Below are positions 23,175 to 32,831 of a DNA stretch of 36,505 nt, in pieces. The notes under the pieces were generated by a model. It was not told where the DNA came from. It worked only from the letters and a program-made list of their open reading frames with translations, and did no database searches. The position numbers were made by a program, and so were the translations under genes. The first letter of the stretch is position 1. The number at the start of each line of letters is the position of its first letter. The stretch comes from an uncultured Lachnospiraceae bacterium (GTDB lineage: Bacteria > Bacillota > Clostridia > Lachnospirales > Lachnospiraceae), in assembly GCA_910577825.1 (NCBI GenBank), contig CAJTOK010000038.1:1-36505 (forward strand), given 5' to 3'.

Positions 23175-25406
23175 ATGAGATATTATTGTATAAAACAGCA
23201 TGATATTACAGACTGTGGTGCTGCATGTCTTGCTACTATTTCAAAACAGAATGGTTATAAAACAAGTATCAGTAAGATAAGGGAAGCGGCTGGTACTGAT
23301 AAGCAGGGTACTAATGTTTATGGTCTTATAAGGGCAGCAGAAGAACTTGGATTTAGTGCTAAAGGGGTCAGGGGTACAAAAGAAAGTTTTTTTTCAGAAT
23401 TTCCTCTTCCATGTATAGCACATGTGGTTGTTGATGGGGAATTGCTACATTATGTTGTTATACATAAAATAACTAAGAAAAGTATTATTATAGCTGACCC
23501 TGCGAAGGGAATTATTAAATTAAAACCAGAAGAGTTTTTTGGTGAAGTCCATAAGGAAAATAAACCTCCAGAGTACCAGTGGACAGGTATAATTGTAATG
23601 TTAGTTAAAAATGAAACATTTAAAAAAGGAAATGAAAATAAAGGTTTATTTGGGCGTTTTTTGTGCCTTCTTATTCCACAGAAATCCATTTTATTTCATA
23701 TTTTTCTTGCATCTCTTATTTATACAGTTCTTGGAATACTTGGGGCATTTTATTTTAAAGCCCTTGTTGATGATGTGCTTCCAGATGCATTGGCAGAAAC
23801 ACTTACAACATTGTCTGTAGGAGTGATAGCATTAAATGTATTTAAGGTTTTATTAAATGCTTTCAGGTCCCATCTTTTATTATATCTTAGCCAGAAACTT
23901 GATATATCATTGCTTCTTGGGTATTATTACCATGTAATAGGGCTTCCAATGAATTTTTTTGGTACAAGAAAAGTTGGTGAAATAGTTTCCAGGTTTAATG
24001 ATGCAGGAAAAGTAAGGGACGCAATTTCGGGTGCAACCCTTACTATAATGATTGATACAATTATGGCTGTTGCAGGCGCAGTTATTCTTTATATACAGAA
24101 CTCTGTAATGTTTGGGATTTCATTTATAATAGTAGTTTTTTATGCAATAATGGTTATTGCTTTTAACAAATGGTATGAAAAACTTAATAGAAAAGAAATG
24201 GAAGATAATGCAAGGCTTACATCATATCTTGTAGAATCTTTAAATGGAATACAGACAATTAAAGCATATAATGCTGGATATAAGGTTAGGAGGGAAACTG
24301 AAACCAGGTTTATAAGATTATTGAAAAGTATATTTAATCTTGGCTGGGCAAGTAATCTCCAGTTATCACTTAAGACGTTTGCAGAACTTACTGGGGGTGT
24401 TGTTATATTATGGGTTGGAGGTGTTAGTGTTATTAATGGTGATATAACTATAGGAGGGCTTATAACTTTTAATTCCCTGCTTGTGTATTTTCTTGACCCT
24501 GTGAAAAATTTAATAAACCTTCAGCCAGAACTACAGACAGCTATGGTTGCAGCAGACAGGCTTGGTGAAATACTGGAACTTGAATCTGAAAAAACTTGTT
24601 CAGAAAATAAAAAAATAAAAGATATGGACTTATCGGGGGATATTGAAATTAAAAACCTTAATTTTAGGTATGGTACAAGAAACCTGGTGCTACAGGATAT
24701 TAATTTAAAAATAGAAAAAGGACAGAAAGTAGCTTTTATTGGTGAGAGTGGTTCAGGCAAAACTACTTTATCTAAATTGCTACTGCATCTTTATAAAGCA
24801 CATTCTGGAGAAATACTTTTTAATGGTACTAATATCGAGGATATACAAATAGAAACATTACGTGAAAAGATAGCATATATTCCACAGGAAACATTCCTTT
24901 TTAGTGGAGGTATTATAGAAAATCTTTCACTTGGCATGGATAATGTTACAATGGAGGAAATAGTAAAAGCGGCTAAAATAGCACAGGCGCATGAATTTAT
25001 TAATGGATTGCCTTTAAGGTATGAAACAAGGCTTGAAGAAAATGGAGCTAATTTATCTGGCGGGCAGAAACAACGGCTGGCTATAGCCAGGGCGTTGCTT
25101 AAAAAACCTGATATTCTTATACTTGATGAAGCTACAAGTAATCTTGACGTGATAACTGAAAATGCCATTACCAAAATGGTTAATGAATATGCTACAAATA
25201 TGACAGTAATTTTTATTGCGCACAGGCTTAGTACAATAAAAGATTGTGATAAAATTTTTGTAATGGATAAAGGAAAAATTATTGAAAGTGGTACACATGA
25301 GGAGCTTGAAGCTCTTGGAGGAAAATATGCAGAACTTGCCAGGCAGCAGTTAATTGGCAGTTATACTAGTGGTTTTGGAAACCATAGATTAGGAGGTGCA
25401 TATTAA
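23175..25406 (+). CDS. peptidase-containing ABC transporter (C39, bacteriocin/pheromone exporter)
   Basis: Encodes 743 residues, the normal PCAT length. An N-terminal C39 cysteine peptidase has QHDITDCGAACL with catalytic Cys14, then His92 (LHYVVI) and Asp108 (IADPAKG). A six-helix transmembrane domain (about 170-450) follows, then the nucleotide-binding domain with GESGSGKTT (Walker A), LSGGQKQR (signature), ILILDEATSNLD (Walker B) and the switch His in IAHRLST. It cuts leaders after Gly-Gly and pumps the core peptide out. Both double-glycine prepeptides upstream are the obvious substrates. AGGAG before the start; its stop overlaps the next start by one base (TAATG). Confidence 0.96.
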   Translation: MRYYCIKQHDITDCGAACLATISKQNGYKTSISKIREAAGTDKQGTNVYGLIRAAEELGFSAKGVRGTKESFFSEFPLPCIAHVVVDGELLHYVVIHKITKKSIIIADPAKGIIKLKPEEFFGEVHKENKPPEYQWTGIIVMLVKNETFKKGNENKGLFGRFLCLLIPQKSILFHIFLASLIYTVLGILGAFYFKALVDDVLPDALAETLTTLSVGVIALNVFKVLLNAFRSHLLLYLSQKLDISLLLGYYYHVIGLPMNFFGTRKVGEIVSRFNDAGKVRDAISGATLTIMIDTIMAVAGAVILYIQNSVMFGISFIIVVFYAIMVIAFNKWYEKLNRKEMEDNARLTSYLVESLNGIQTIKAYNAGYKVRRETETRFIRLLKSIFNLGWASNLQLSLKTFAELTGGVVILWVGGVSVINGDITIGGLITFNSLLVYFLDPVKNLINLQPELQTAMVAADRLGEILELESEKTCSENKKIKDMDLSGDIEIKNLNFRYGTRNLVLQDINLKIEKGQKVAFIGESGSGKTTLSKLLLHLYKAHSGEILFNGTNIEDIQIETLREKIAYIPQETFLFSGGIIENLSLGMDNVTMEEIVKAAKIAQAHEFINGLPLRYETRLEENGANLSGGQKQRLAIARALLKKPDILILDEATSNLDVITENAITKMVNEYATNMTVIFIAHRLSTIKDCDKIFVMDKGKIIESGTHEELEALGGKYAELARQQLIGSYTSGFGNHRLGGAY

Positions 25407-26950
25407 TGAAACATATTATTATAAATATTGAGGATATGACTGACAGTACAGAAATTTATAACTCAAAACCTGCAAGTTTTATAATTTGGTTTATTTATAT
25501 TATTTTTGTATTATTAATTTCTGCTTTAATCTGGATGAACTTTTTTAATATTGATATATTTATAAAAGCAGATGGTTTATTTAGATATGATAAAGAGAAT
25601 AATATAAGCATAGGTGTTTCTGGAAAAATTAAGGAATGTACTATAGAAGAAGGCAAATTTGTAAAAAAGGGTGAAAAACTGTTTGTAATTGATAACAGGC
25701 AGGTAGCCAGGCAGATAAAAGAACATAAGGATAAGATGGCAAATGTTAATTCCAGGATAAAAATTTTAAAAGCATACCAGAAATGGCTTAATGGTGATAA
25801 TGATGCTTTAAATAATTTTAATGATAATAAATATTATAATGAGTTTGATAACCGTAAGAAACTGTTAAAAGCAAATATAAACCTTTCAAATGGTAATGTG
25901 GGGAAGCAGAGGGCAGAGTGTAAAAAGAGTATAAGAAATTTTTCTAAACTTGTAAAAAAATATAAAGACCAGATTTCTAAACTGGAAAAAGCAAAAAAGT
26001 GTGTGGAAAAAAGAAAAAATAAATTTGGAAAAAATGATTTATATTATAAAAGTATGGTAGATAGTTATATTTCGGGTTATGAATTATCAGTTTTGCAATA
26101 TAATGACAAGATACAAGAATACCATACACAGTTAGAGGAATTAAGGGAAAAAGATATTTTTGGGGATGTATCCGCTAATGAAAATAAAAAACAAATACAA
26201 CAAGTTAAAGATAGTATAAGAAGATTAAAAAAGGAAAGAAAAAATGGACTTGAAGAAATGGAGCTCCAGCAAATATCTGTAATTGAACAACAAATTGAAA
26301 CAACAAATTCCTCGTTGCTTTCCGCAAGTTCAAGTGTTTTTTCCGCCAGAATACAACTAGGAGCACTTGATGGAAAAAGCAATAATGCTGGAAATGAAAT
26401 ATTAGTAATGACAGAAATGGATACTGTTTCCAATGAAATAGACACATACAAAGAGCAGAGAAATGAGATACAGAACAGTATTAATAATCTTGAATTACAA
26501 AATTCAAAATATGTAATCAAAGCAGATGCTACAGGGTATATTAATATAGTTTCTGATGTGAAAAATGGGATGTATGTACAAGAGGGTACATCTTTATGCC
26601 AGATACTGCCAGAGGGGGATTGTGGGTATTATGCAGAAGTTTTTATTGGTAATACAGATGTTGCAAAGCTTAAAAAAGGGCAGGAAGTGAAGTTTGAAAT
26701 ACCAGCATATCCATCTAGTGAATATGGATACTTTAATGGCAAGATAGATGTTTTTTCAAAAGATATTAAGGTAGACAGCAATACAGGAATTGCATATTAT
26801 CTTGCCAAAGTAAAATGTGATAAAAACACTGTAATAAATAAAAAAGGCAAGGAATACAGTATCATTAATGGCATGGAGTGCCAGGCTAAAATAGTAACTG
26901 GAAGAAAAAGTATCATGGAGTATGTTTTAGATAAAATAGCCTGGATATAA
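25406..26950 (+). CDS. HlyD-family bacteriocin secretion accessory protein
   Basis: Encodes 514 residues. A single membrane helix (about 27-46) is followed by the first half of a lipoyl-like domain (GVSGKIKECTIEEGKFVKKGE), a long coiled-coil region (about 95-370, rich in Lys/Glu/Gln with repeated heptads), the second lipoyl half (VIKADATGYINIVSDVKNGM) and a C-terminal beta domain. This is the membrane-fusion/accessory partner of C39 transporters, comparable to LcnD or MesE. Start and transporter stop overlap (TAATG), so both are made together. It closes the operon; no obvious terminator is seen after it. Confidence 0.92.
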   Translation: MKHIIINIEDMTDSTEIYNSKPASFIIWFIYIIFVLLISALIWMNFFNIDIFIKADGLFRYDKENNISIGVSGKIKECTIEEGKFVKKGEKLFVIDNRQVARQIKEHKDKMANVNSRIKILKAYQKWLNGDNDALNNFNDNKYYNEFDNRKKLLKANINLSNGNVGKQRAECKKSIRNFSKLVKKYKDQISKLEKAKKCVEKRKNKFGKNDLYYKSMVDSYISGYELSVLQYNDKIQEYHTQLEELREKDIFGDVSANENKKQIQQVKDSIRRLKKERKNGLEEMELQQISVIEQQIETTNSSLLSASSSVFSARIQLGALDGKSNNAGNEILVMTEMDTVSNEIDTYKEQRNEIQNSINNLELQNSKYVIKADATGYINIVSDVKNGMYVQEGTSLCQILPEGDCGYYAEVFIGNTDVAKLKKGQEVKFEIPAYPSSEYGYFNGKIDVFSKDIKVDSNTGIAYYLAKVKCDKNTVINKKGKEYSIINGMECQAKIVTGRKSIMEYVLDKIAWI

Positions 26951-26998
26951 TTTAACCTCATTAAACAAAGTGGCAATGAGGCTGGTTTACCAGTGGTC

Positions 26999-27027
26999 TT
27001 GCATTTTTCCTGTGTTTTTGCTAATAT
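26999..27027 (+). promoter_or_regulatory. predicted promoter of argJ
   Basis: TTGCAT (26999-27004) and TAATAT (27022-27027) are 17 bases apart. Upstream lie two small inverted repeats (CCTCATT/AATGAGG 26956-26981 and CTGG/CCAG 26982-26993), and a TGCAG/CTGCA hairpin at 27080-27093 precedes the ribosome binding site. No arginine-type operator could be recognised with confidence. Confidence 0.5.
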
Positions 27028-27109
27028 GGTTTTGGAACAGTATATTAGTAATATCCAGCCAGATATCTTTTTGCATTCTTGCAGGTATCTGCAGAAATGG
27101 GGAATAATT

Positions 27110-28354
27110 ATGGAGAAAGAGCAGTTTGAAGGTTATAAATATATTGAAGGTGGTGTATGTGCGGCAAAAGGTTTTACTGCAAATGGGTTAAATTGTGGTA
27201 TTAATCCTGTAAAGGAAAAAAATGACCTTGGAATGGTATATAGTGAAGTGCCATGTAATACAGCTGCAGTTTATACAAAGAATAAAGTAAAAGGTGCACC
27301 AATTATTGTGACACAGAGGCATCTTAAAAAAAGTGGCGGAATATCAAGGGCAGTAATTGTTAATTCTAAAAATGCCAATACATGTAATCCAAATGGAGAA
27401 GAGGTTGCAGAGGAAACATGCAGGCTTGCAGCAGAAGAGCTTGGAATAAAACCGGAAGAAGTAATTGTTGCATCTACAGGTGTAATAGGAATGCCTGTAT
27501 ATATTGAACCATTTGCAAATTATATGGGGGAACTTGCAGGAGGGCTTTCTGTTAAAGGCAATACAGCGGCAGTTAATGCTATTATGACTACAGATACTGT
27601 AAGAAAAGAATCTGCTGTTGAATTTTTGATAGAGGGGAAGGTGTGCCATCTTGGCGGAATGGCAAAGGGAAGCGGGATGATACATCCTGATATGGCAACT
27701 ACCCTTAATTTTATTACAACAGATGTTTCTGTTTCTGCAGAAATGCTTCAGAAGGCACTTTCAGATATTGTTAAAGTAACTTATAACTGCCTTAGTGTTG
27801 ATGGTGATACTTCTACTAATGATATGGTGAGTGTTATGGCTGGCGGGCTTGCTGGAAACAGCCAGATTACATCAGAGGGGGAAAGTTATAATATATTTAA
27901 ACAGGCTTTATATATTGTAATGCTTGACCTTGTAAAAATGCTGGCAGCAGACGGGGAGGGCGCTTCAAAGTTTATTGAATGTAAGTGTGAGGAAGCGCCT
28001 GATACAGATACAGCTGTTAAAGCGGCAAAAAGTGTAGTAAGTTCTTCACTTGTCAAATGTGCAGTATTTGGTGGTGATGCCAACTGCGGGCGCATTCTCT
28101 GTGCAATAGGCTATGCAGATATTGATATTGATGTTTTAAAAATTGATGTGGAACTTGAATCATCTGCTGGAAAGATTCTGGTGTGCAAGGACGGCATGGG
28201 CCTGCAGTTTTCAGAAGAGGATGCCGCTAAAATACTTGCACAGGAGGAAATATATATTAATATAAACTTAAACCAGGGAAATGCCAGTGCAAGGGCATGG
28301 GGCTGTGACCTTACATATGATTATGTTAAGATAAATGGTGATTACCGTTCCTGA
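27110..28354 (+). CDS. argJ: bifunctional ornithine/glutamate N-acetyltransferase
   Basis: Encodes 414 residues from ATG 27110 (GGGG just upstream); the frame is open to 26993 but that part is not family-like. ArgJ transfers acetyl from N-acetylornithine to glutamate, the recycling step of arginine synthesis, and in bifunctional forms also uses acetyl-CoA. Signatures include NSKNANTCNP, ASTGVIGMP, the KGSGMIHPDMATTLNFITTD block with the autoproteolytic Ala196-Thr197 bond that produces alpha and beta chains, and the C-terminal SARAWGCDLTYDYV. Other arg genes are absent from the window. Its last 13 bases overlap the end of the convergent helicase gene. Confidence 0.95.
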   Translation: MEKEQFEGYKYIEGGVCAAKGFTANGLNCGINPVKEKNDLGMVYSEVPCNTAAVYTKNKVKGAPIIVTQRHLKKSGGISRAVIVNSKNANTCNPNGEEVAEETCRLAAEELGIKPEEVIVASTGVIGMPVYIEPFANYMGELAGGLSVKGNTAAVNAIMTTDTVRKESAVEFLIEGKVCHLGGMAKGSGMIHPDMATTLNFITTDVSVSAEMLQKALSDIVKVTYNCLSVDGDTSTNDMVSVMAGGLAGNSQITSEGESYNIFKQALYIVMLDLVKMLAADGEGASKFIECKCEEAPDTDTAVKAAKSVVSSSLVKCAVFGGDANCGRILCAIGYADIDIDVLKIDVELESSAGKILVCKDGMGLQFSEEDAAKILAQEEIYININLNQGNASARAWGCDLTYDYVKINGDYRS

Positions 28355-30783
28355 TTACCGTGTTTTTCCCAGAAATTTTTAATACATGTACCCATATAAT
28401 TTCTATTTACGATATTATATGGGTACCATTCACGTGGAAATAATTCTATATAATCCTGCCTTAAAAACCTTTCATCAAGAAGCAGTATAATACCCTTATC
28501 AGTGCTAGTCCTTATAACCCTTCCGGCCGCCTGCAGTACCTTGTTCATTCCCGGGTACTGGTAGGCATAACTAAAACCTGAGCCCTTATTTTCATCAAAG
28601 TATTCACGGAAAAGTTCGTTTTCAGTACATACCATAGGAAGCCCTGTGCCAACTATAACAGTGCCGATAAGCCTGTTATTCTTTAAATCTATCCCTTCAC
28701 CAAATATACCGCCCATTATACATAAACCGATTGTAGTATATTCCGGGTTGTCTGTAAAATTTAAAAGGAAGTTTTCCCGTTCATCTTCATCCATTGAAGC
28801 AGCCTGTTTACATATATATATTTTATTGCCGGAATTATCTATATAATTATTTCCATCATCCGTTGAAAAGTTATTTGAATGCAGATATCCGTCCAGATAA
28901 AAGTTTATATCCTCCATCATTTTATATGATGGGAAGAACACCATATAATTACCTGTTTTAAATTTTGTGAAATCATAAATGTACCCTGCAATTTTTTTAT
29001 ATTCTGCCGGAGTGCGCCTTGTATATTTTGTACTTGTATCTGAAGCAGCCATTAACAGCCTGTTATCTGCTGGAAAAGGTGATGGCGCATATATTGCATA
29101 ATCATCTGCCCTTCCTGCAAGCTGTTCCATATAATAGCGGACTGGCAGCAGTGTTGCAGAAAAAAACACAGCAGAGAGCCCCTTGTTTAAGCAGTTGCCA
29201 AGGTTTGTGGACGGGTCCATACATTTTAAATGAAGGCAGAAGAAACTGTTTTCTGTATAGTCCCCATATATAATATATTTAGAATCAAGTATTTCATGTA
29301 TACTTAAAAAATTATATATTTTAAAATAGAAATCCAGGAGTATTTCACGGATTTCAGGCTTTAATGGGTGCAATGATACAGACTGCTGCTGGAAATATTT
29401 ATCAAAGACGGCAGAAAGCCTCATAAGTTTTATTATAAATTCTTCTATATCCTTAACACTGTATTTTTGGACTTCATCACAATCCCTTTTAAGCGCAAGA
29501 AGGCACTTGTTACATTGTTCCAGTGCATTTGTAATTTTTCTGCTAATAGTTTTTGTTGTCTTTTTTAGCTCAATGAAATCTTCTTTAATTAGTGATGCAG
29601 AGTACATTTCACGTGCCCTGTCAACAAGGTTGTGTGCCTCATCTATAAGAAATACATAATTATTCTGGCCCTGGTTTGCAAAAAAACGTTTAAGGTTTGC
29701 CGAAGGGTCAAATACATAATTGTAATCGCCAATTATTGCATCAGCCCATATAGCTGTATCGAGGCACATTTCAAAAGGGCATACATTATGTTTTTCTGCA
29801 TATCTGGTTATAATTTCCCTTGAAATATTATCTTCATGTGTGATAATGTCAAAGACAGCATCATTTACACGGTCAAAGTGTCCAAGTGCCCTTTCACATG
29901 TTGAGGGGTGGCATCTGGGCTTGCCAAGTATACATATTTTTTCTTTAGCGGTTATAGTAAGGCTTTTTAGTGCCATGCCTTTGCCTGAAAGGATTTTAAA
30001 TGTTTCTCCTGCAACAGTCCTGGTTATGGTTTTGGCAGTAAGGTAAAATATTTTCTCTGCAATGCCTCCGCCTATTGATTTAACAGCAGGAAACAGGACA
30101 GATATGGTTTTGCCAACGCCCGTAGGGGCTTCTATATAAAGCCTTTTTTTGCGCAGTATAGACTGGTACACGCCTTTTACAATAGTATCTTGTCCTTTAC
30201 GGTATTCAAATGGAAATTCTAAATCCTGTATTGAACTATTTCTCTTTTTATGCCATTTTATCTGCCATGCTATCCATTTAGCATACTCATTAACCAGATT
30301 GTTAAACCAGTTTTCTAAATTGCCAAATTCCATGATTTCGTTAAAATAACGGACATTTTCTGTAGGGATATGGCAGTATGCCATACGTATGCCAATATGT
30401 TCCAGGCCGTGTTTTACTGAATACATATAAGCATAACAAAGAGCCTGCGCACGGTGTACGGCAACAGGTTCTTCCATTGCTTCAATGTCATTATACACAC
30501 CTTTTATTTCATCTATAATAGTTCCTGTTTCATCTGTGAATATGCCATCAGCCCTTCCTTCAAGTGATAATTCAAAACTAACGCCATCATATGTTACAGG
30601 CATTGTTATGCTTAATGCTGCTTCGGCATTATAACCAGGTCCCATCCGGCGCTGCAGCATTTTGTGGATGCGTGTCCCTTCCTGCATTGCAGCAGGGTCT
30701 TTTATCCCTGATGATGATAACAGGCTGCCAGAGCGTAATATAAATTCAACAAGGCTGCGTACTGGAATCTTTGTTGTATACAT
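28342..30783 (-). CDS. XPD/DinG-like Fe-S helicase with N-terminal Cas4-like nuclease domain
   Basis: Encodes 813 residues from the ATG at 30783 (AAAGGAAAT upstream). Residues 1-180 form a PD-(D/E)XK nuclease-like domain with His40, Asp79, Glu92-x-Lys94 and Gln113 in Cas4/RecB order. The superfamily 2 helicase follows: Walker A APTGVGKT (219-226), a Fe-S-type Cys cluster (Cys284, Cys291, Cys296, Cys335, Cys340), DEAH box (381-384) and a C-terminal DEAD_2/helicase part with GEGIDLKN and QAAGRVIRT. Rad3/XPD relatives unwind 5'-3' in DNA repair. It follows the Mrr-like gene by 34 bases and shares its LexA-boxed promoter, so a role in damage response is likely. Confidence 0.9.
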   Translation of the reverse strand: MYTTKIPVRSLVEFILRSGSLLSSSGIKDPAAMQEGTRIHKMLQRRMGPGYNAEAALSITMPVTYDGVSFELSLEGRADGIFTDETGTIIDEIKGVYNDIEAMEEPVAVHRAQALCYAYMYSVKHGLEHIGIRMAYCHIPTENVRYFNEIMEFGNLENWFNNLVNEYAKWIAWQIKWHKKRNSSIQDLEFPFEYRKGQDTIVKGVYQSILRKKRLYIEAPTGVGKTISVLFPAVKSIGGGIAEKIFYLTAKTITRTVAGETFKILSGKGMALKSLTITAKEKICILGKPRCHPSTCERALGHFDRVNDAVFDIITHEDNISREIITRYAEKHNVCPFEMCLDTAIWADAIIGDYNYVFDPSANLKRFFANQGQNNYVFLIDEAHNLVDRAREMYSASLIKEDFIELKKTTKTISRKITNALEQCNKCLLALKRDCDEVQKYSVKDIEEFIIKLMRLSAVFDKYFQQQSVSLHPLKPEIREILLDFYFKIYNFLSIHEILDSKYIIYGDYTENSFFCLHLKCMDPSTNLGNCLNKGLSAVFFSATLLPVRYYMEQLAGRADDYAIYAPSPFPADNRLLMAASDTSTKYTRRTPAEYKKIAGYIYDFTKFKTGNYMVFFPSYKMMEDINFYLDGYLHSNNFSTDDGNNYIDNSGNKIYICKQAASMDEDERENFLLNFTDNPEYTTIGLCIMGGIFGEGIDLKNNRLIGTVIVGTGLPMVCTENELFREYFDENKGSGFSYAYQYPGMNKVLQAAGRVIRTSTDKGIILLLDERFLRQDYIELFPREWYPYNIVNRNYMGTCIKNFWEKHGNQER

Positions 30784-30817
30784 ATTATTTCCTTTCAAAA
30801 TACTTAACAATATAAAA

Positions 30818-31384
30818 CTATAATAATTTATGGAGCATATCCCTGTCCCATAATACTACACCAATTTTATTAGCAAGCTTCTGGGCGCTTGTAGTAAAAT
30901 ACTGGTTGGTAAACACAACTGCAACATTACATCCATAATAAGCACGTCCTGCATATACCTGCTGTACTGCTTCAATCCCGACAGGGTTACTGTATCTTTT
31001 GCACTGGATTGCGTATTTGATATTGTCTTTGGTTGCAAGTACATCTACGCCAAAATCCCAGCTTGCCTGGGTTGTTTCCGCGTGTTCAAAACCGTTGGCA
31101 ATTAATATATCACAGGTAATGTGTTCAAATGCTATGCCATCCATTACATCAAGTTCATGTAAAGAATAACTTCCTTTCCGGCAGAATCCGCGCCTGTGCC
31201 TTGCCCTGATAATTTTATATAAACAAAATGCAGTAAAAAGAACCCAGGTTGTTATACATATAGAGATAAAACCTGCATCTTTGCTTTTACTGCCTGCTAT
31301 AGCTAATATAAGCATTAAAAAACCTATTATCATAAGAAAAATATAAAACGCAATTTTAAATGTAATTTTATCTGGCTTTATCAT
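30818..31384 (-). CDS. membrane-anchored Mrr-like restriction endonuclease-fold protein
   Basis: Encodes 188 residues. Two hydrophobic helices (about 11-31 and 37-58) precede a basic linker and a Mrr_cat-type PD-(D/E)XK domain: Glu87 (FEHITCDIL), Asp114 (WDFGVDVLA) and Gln127-x-Lys129 (IQCKRY), then VEAVQQ-like helix and an FTNQYFTTSAQKLA motif. The active site appears complete. Such proteins cut modified or foreign DNA, or act in processing; the membrane anchor is common in clostridial versions. AAAGGGAT precedes the start. First gene of an operon with the helicase, under a predicted SOS promoter. Confidence 0.88.
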   Translation of the reverse strand: MIKPDKITFKIAFYIFLMIIGFLMLILAIAGSKSKDAGFISICITTWVLFTAFCLYKIIRARHRRGFCRKGSYSLHELDVMDGIAFEHITCDILIANGFEHAETTQASWDFGVDVLATKDNIKYAIQCKRYSNPVGIEAVQQVYAGRAYYGCNVAVVFTNQYFTTSAQKLANKIGVVLWDRDMLHKLL

Positions 31385-31424
31385 ATGGAAATCCCTTTCT
31401 ATTATGCTTCATGTTGTGCCTTTT

Positions 31425-31453
31425 ATTATATCAGAACGCTAGTTCGGTGTAAA
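31425..31453 (-). promoter_or_regulatory. sigma-A promoter with LexA box in its spacer (SOS promoter)
   Basis: On the minus strand TTTACA (31453-31448) and a perfect TATAAT (31430-31425) are 17 bases apart. The spacer contains GAACTAGCGTTC (31445-31434), fitting the Gram-positive LexA consensus core GAAC-N4-GTTC, with a C before the left half-site as in the full box CGAAC. Bound LexA would block the promoter completely. It drives the Mrr-like and helicase genes 41 bases away. Confidence 0.82.
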
Positions 31454-31516
31454 TATAAAATATGCGGAATATGTAAATTTTTTCTGTATACCTGTATTTT
31501 TTGGATTTCCATATTT

Positions 31517-31545
31517 TTGACATAGACATTTCTTTGTGGTATCAT
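31517..31545 (+). promoter_or_regulatory. promoter of the enoyl-CoA reductase gene
   Basis: TTGACA (31517-31522) and TATCAT (31540-31545) are 17 bases apart. The 80-base leader contains AAACT/AGTTT as a loose inverted repeat, too weak to name as an operator. Confidence 0.6.
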
Positions 31546-31627
31546 AATAAGCGTGTATAAAGTGGCAATATGTAGTAAGAGGAAACTATAAATTAATTTA
31601 CAGTTTTGAAGGAATGAGGAGGTATAT

Positions 31628-32809
31628 ATGGTTGTCCAGCCAAAAGTAAAAGGGTTTATGTGTACAACAGCGCATCCGGAAGGGTGCAAGGCAGCAGTTA
31701 AAAAGCAGATTGAATATGTAAAGTCAAAGCCAAAGGCAGAGGGGTATAAAAAAGTCCTTGTGATAGGTTCATCAATGGGATATGGCCTTGCAAGCAGGAT
31801 TGCAGCTGCATATGCCTATGGTGCAGATACTGCCGGGATAATTTTTGACAAGCCAGGCAAAGAGAAGCGCACAGCATCAGCAGGATGGTACAATACAGCG
31901 GCATTTGAAGAATTTGCAAGAAAAGACGGGCTTTATGCCAAATCATTAAATGGCGACGCATATTCACAGGAGTTAAAAGATGAAACTATAAGGTTAATTA
32001 AAAATGACTGGGGCAAGGCAGATATGGTAATATATAGTATTGCTGCGCCAAGAAGGAAAGCGCCGGATGGTGTTACATACCGTTCTGTCCTTAAAACAAC
32101 AGATAAAGAATATACTAATAAAACAATAGACCTTATGACAAATAAAATTTCTGAAGTTACAATTCCTTGTGCAACAGAAGAAGAAATTAATGATACAATT
32201 AAAGTTATGGGTGGTGAAGACTGGGAACTCTGGATTAAGGCTTTAACAGATGCAGATGTGCTTGAAAAAGGTGCACTTACAGTTGCATATTCTTATATCG
32301 GGCCAGAGCTTACTTATCCAATCTACTATAACGGGACTATAGGCAGGGCAAAAGCAGATTTATATAAATCAGCAGATAGTATAGATGCAAAGTATCCTGG
32401 CATTTCAGCGTATGTATCTGTAAATAAAGCACTTGTTACGCAATCAAGTGCAGCAATCCCGGTAGTCCCGCTTTATATGTCATTATTATATAAAGTAATG
32501 AAGGATAAAGGACTGCATGAAGGATGTATTGAACAGATGTACAGGCTTATGGAACGTATCAGTACCAGCGGCAGAATACCAGTAGATGAAAAACGTCTTA
32601 TCCGTATGGATGACTATGAGATGAAAGAAGAAGTACAAAATGAAATTATAAAACTCTGGGAAAATGTTTCAGAAAATAATATAAAAGAAATTGCAGATAT
32701 AGATGGATACTGGAAAGAATTTTACGGAATATTTGGATTTGGAATAGAGGGTGTAGACTATGATGCAGATGTAGAAATACAGGTGGATATTCCAAGCCTT
32801 ACAGAATAA
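31628..32809 (+). CDS. fabV: NADH-dependent trans-2-enoyl-CoA/ACP reductase
   Basis: Encodes 393 residues, matching the FabV/TER family (about 390-400). These enzymes reduce the double bond of enoyl-ACP in fatty acid synthesis, or crotonyl-CoA to butyryl-CoA, with NADH. The N-terminus VVQPKVKGFMCTTAHPEGC, the Rossmann loop GSSMGYG (47-53), SIAAPRR and the catalytic Tyr233-x8-Lys242 (spacing typical of FabV, not FabI) are all present. GGAGG precedes the ATG. Monocistronic: own promoter and a clear terminator. FabV is insensitive to triclosan, which may matter to the host. Whether it acts on ACP or CoA substrates here cannot be told. Confidence 0.94.
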   Translation: MVVQPKVKGFMCTTAHPEGCKAAVKKQIEYVKSKPKAEGYKKVLVIGSSMGYGLASRIAAAYAYGADTAGIIFDKPGKEKRTASAGWYNTAAFEEFARKDGLYAKSLNGDAYSQELKDETIRLIKNDWGKADMVIYSIAAPRRKAPDGVTYRSVLKTTDKEYTNKTIDLMTNKISEVTIPCATEEEINDTIKVMGGEDWELWIKALTDADVLEKGALTVAYSYIGPELTYPIYYNGTIGRAKADLYKSADSIDAKYPGISAYVSVNKALVTQSSAAIPVVPLYMSLLYKVMKDKGLHEGCIEQMYRLMERISTSGRIPVDEKRLIRMDDYEMKEEVQNEIIKLWENVSENNIKEIADIDGYWKEFYGIFGFGIEGVDYDADVEIQVDIPSLTE

Positions 32810-32831
32810 TATAAAGATTTTTATATAAATA

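Noticed and set aside
26993..27109. 39-residue N-terminal extension of ArgJ
   Set aside because: It overlaps the predicted promoter and is not part of the family; ATG 27110 has its own ribosome binding site.
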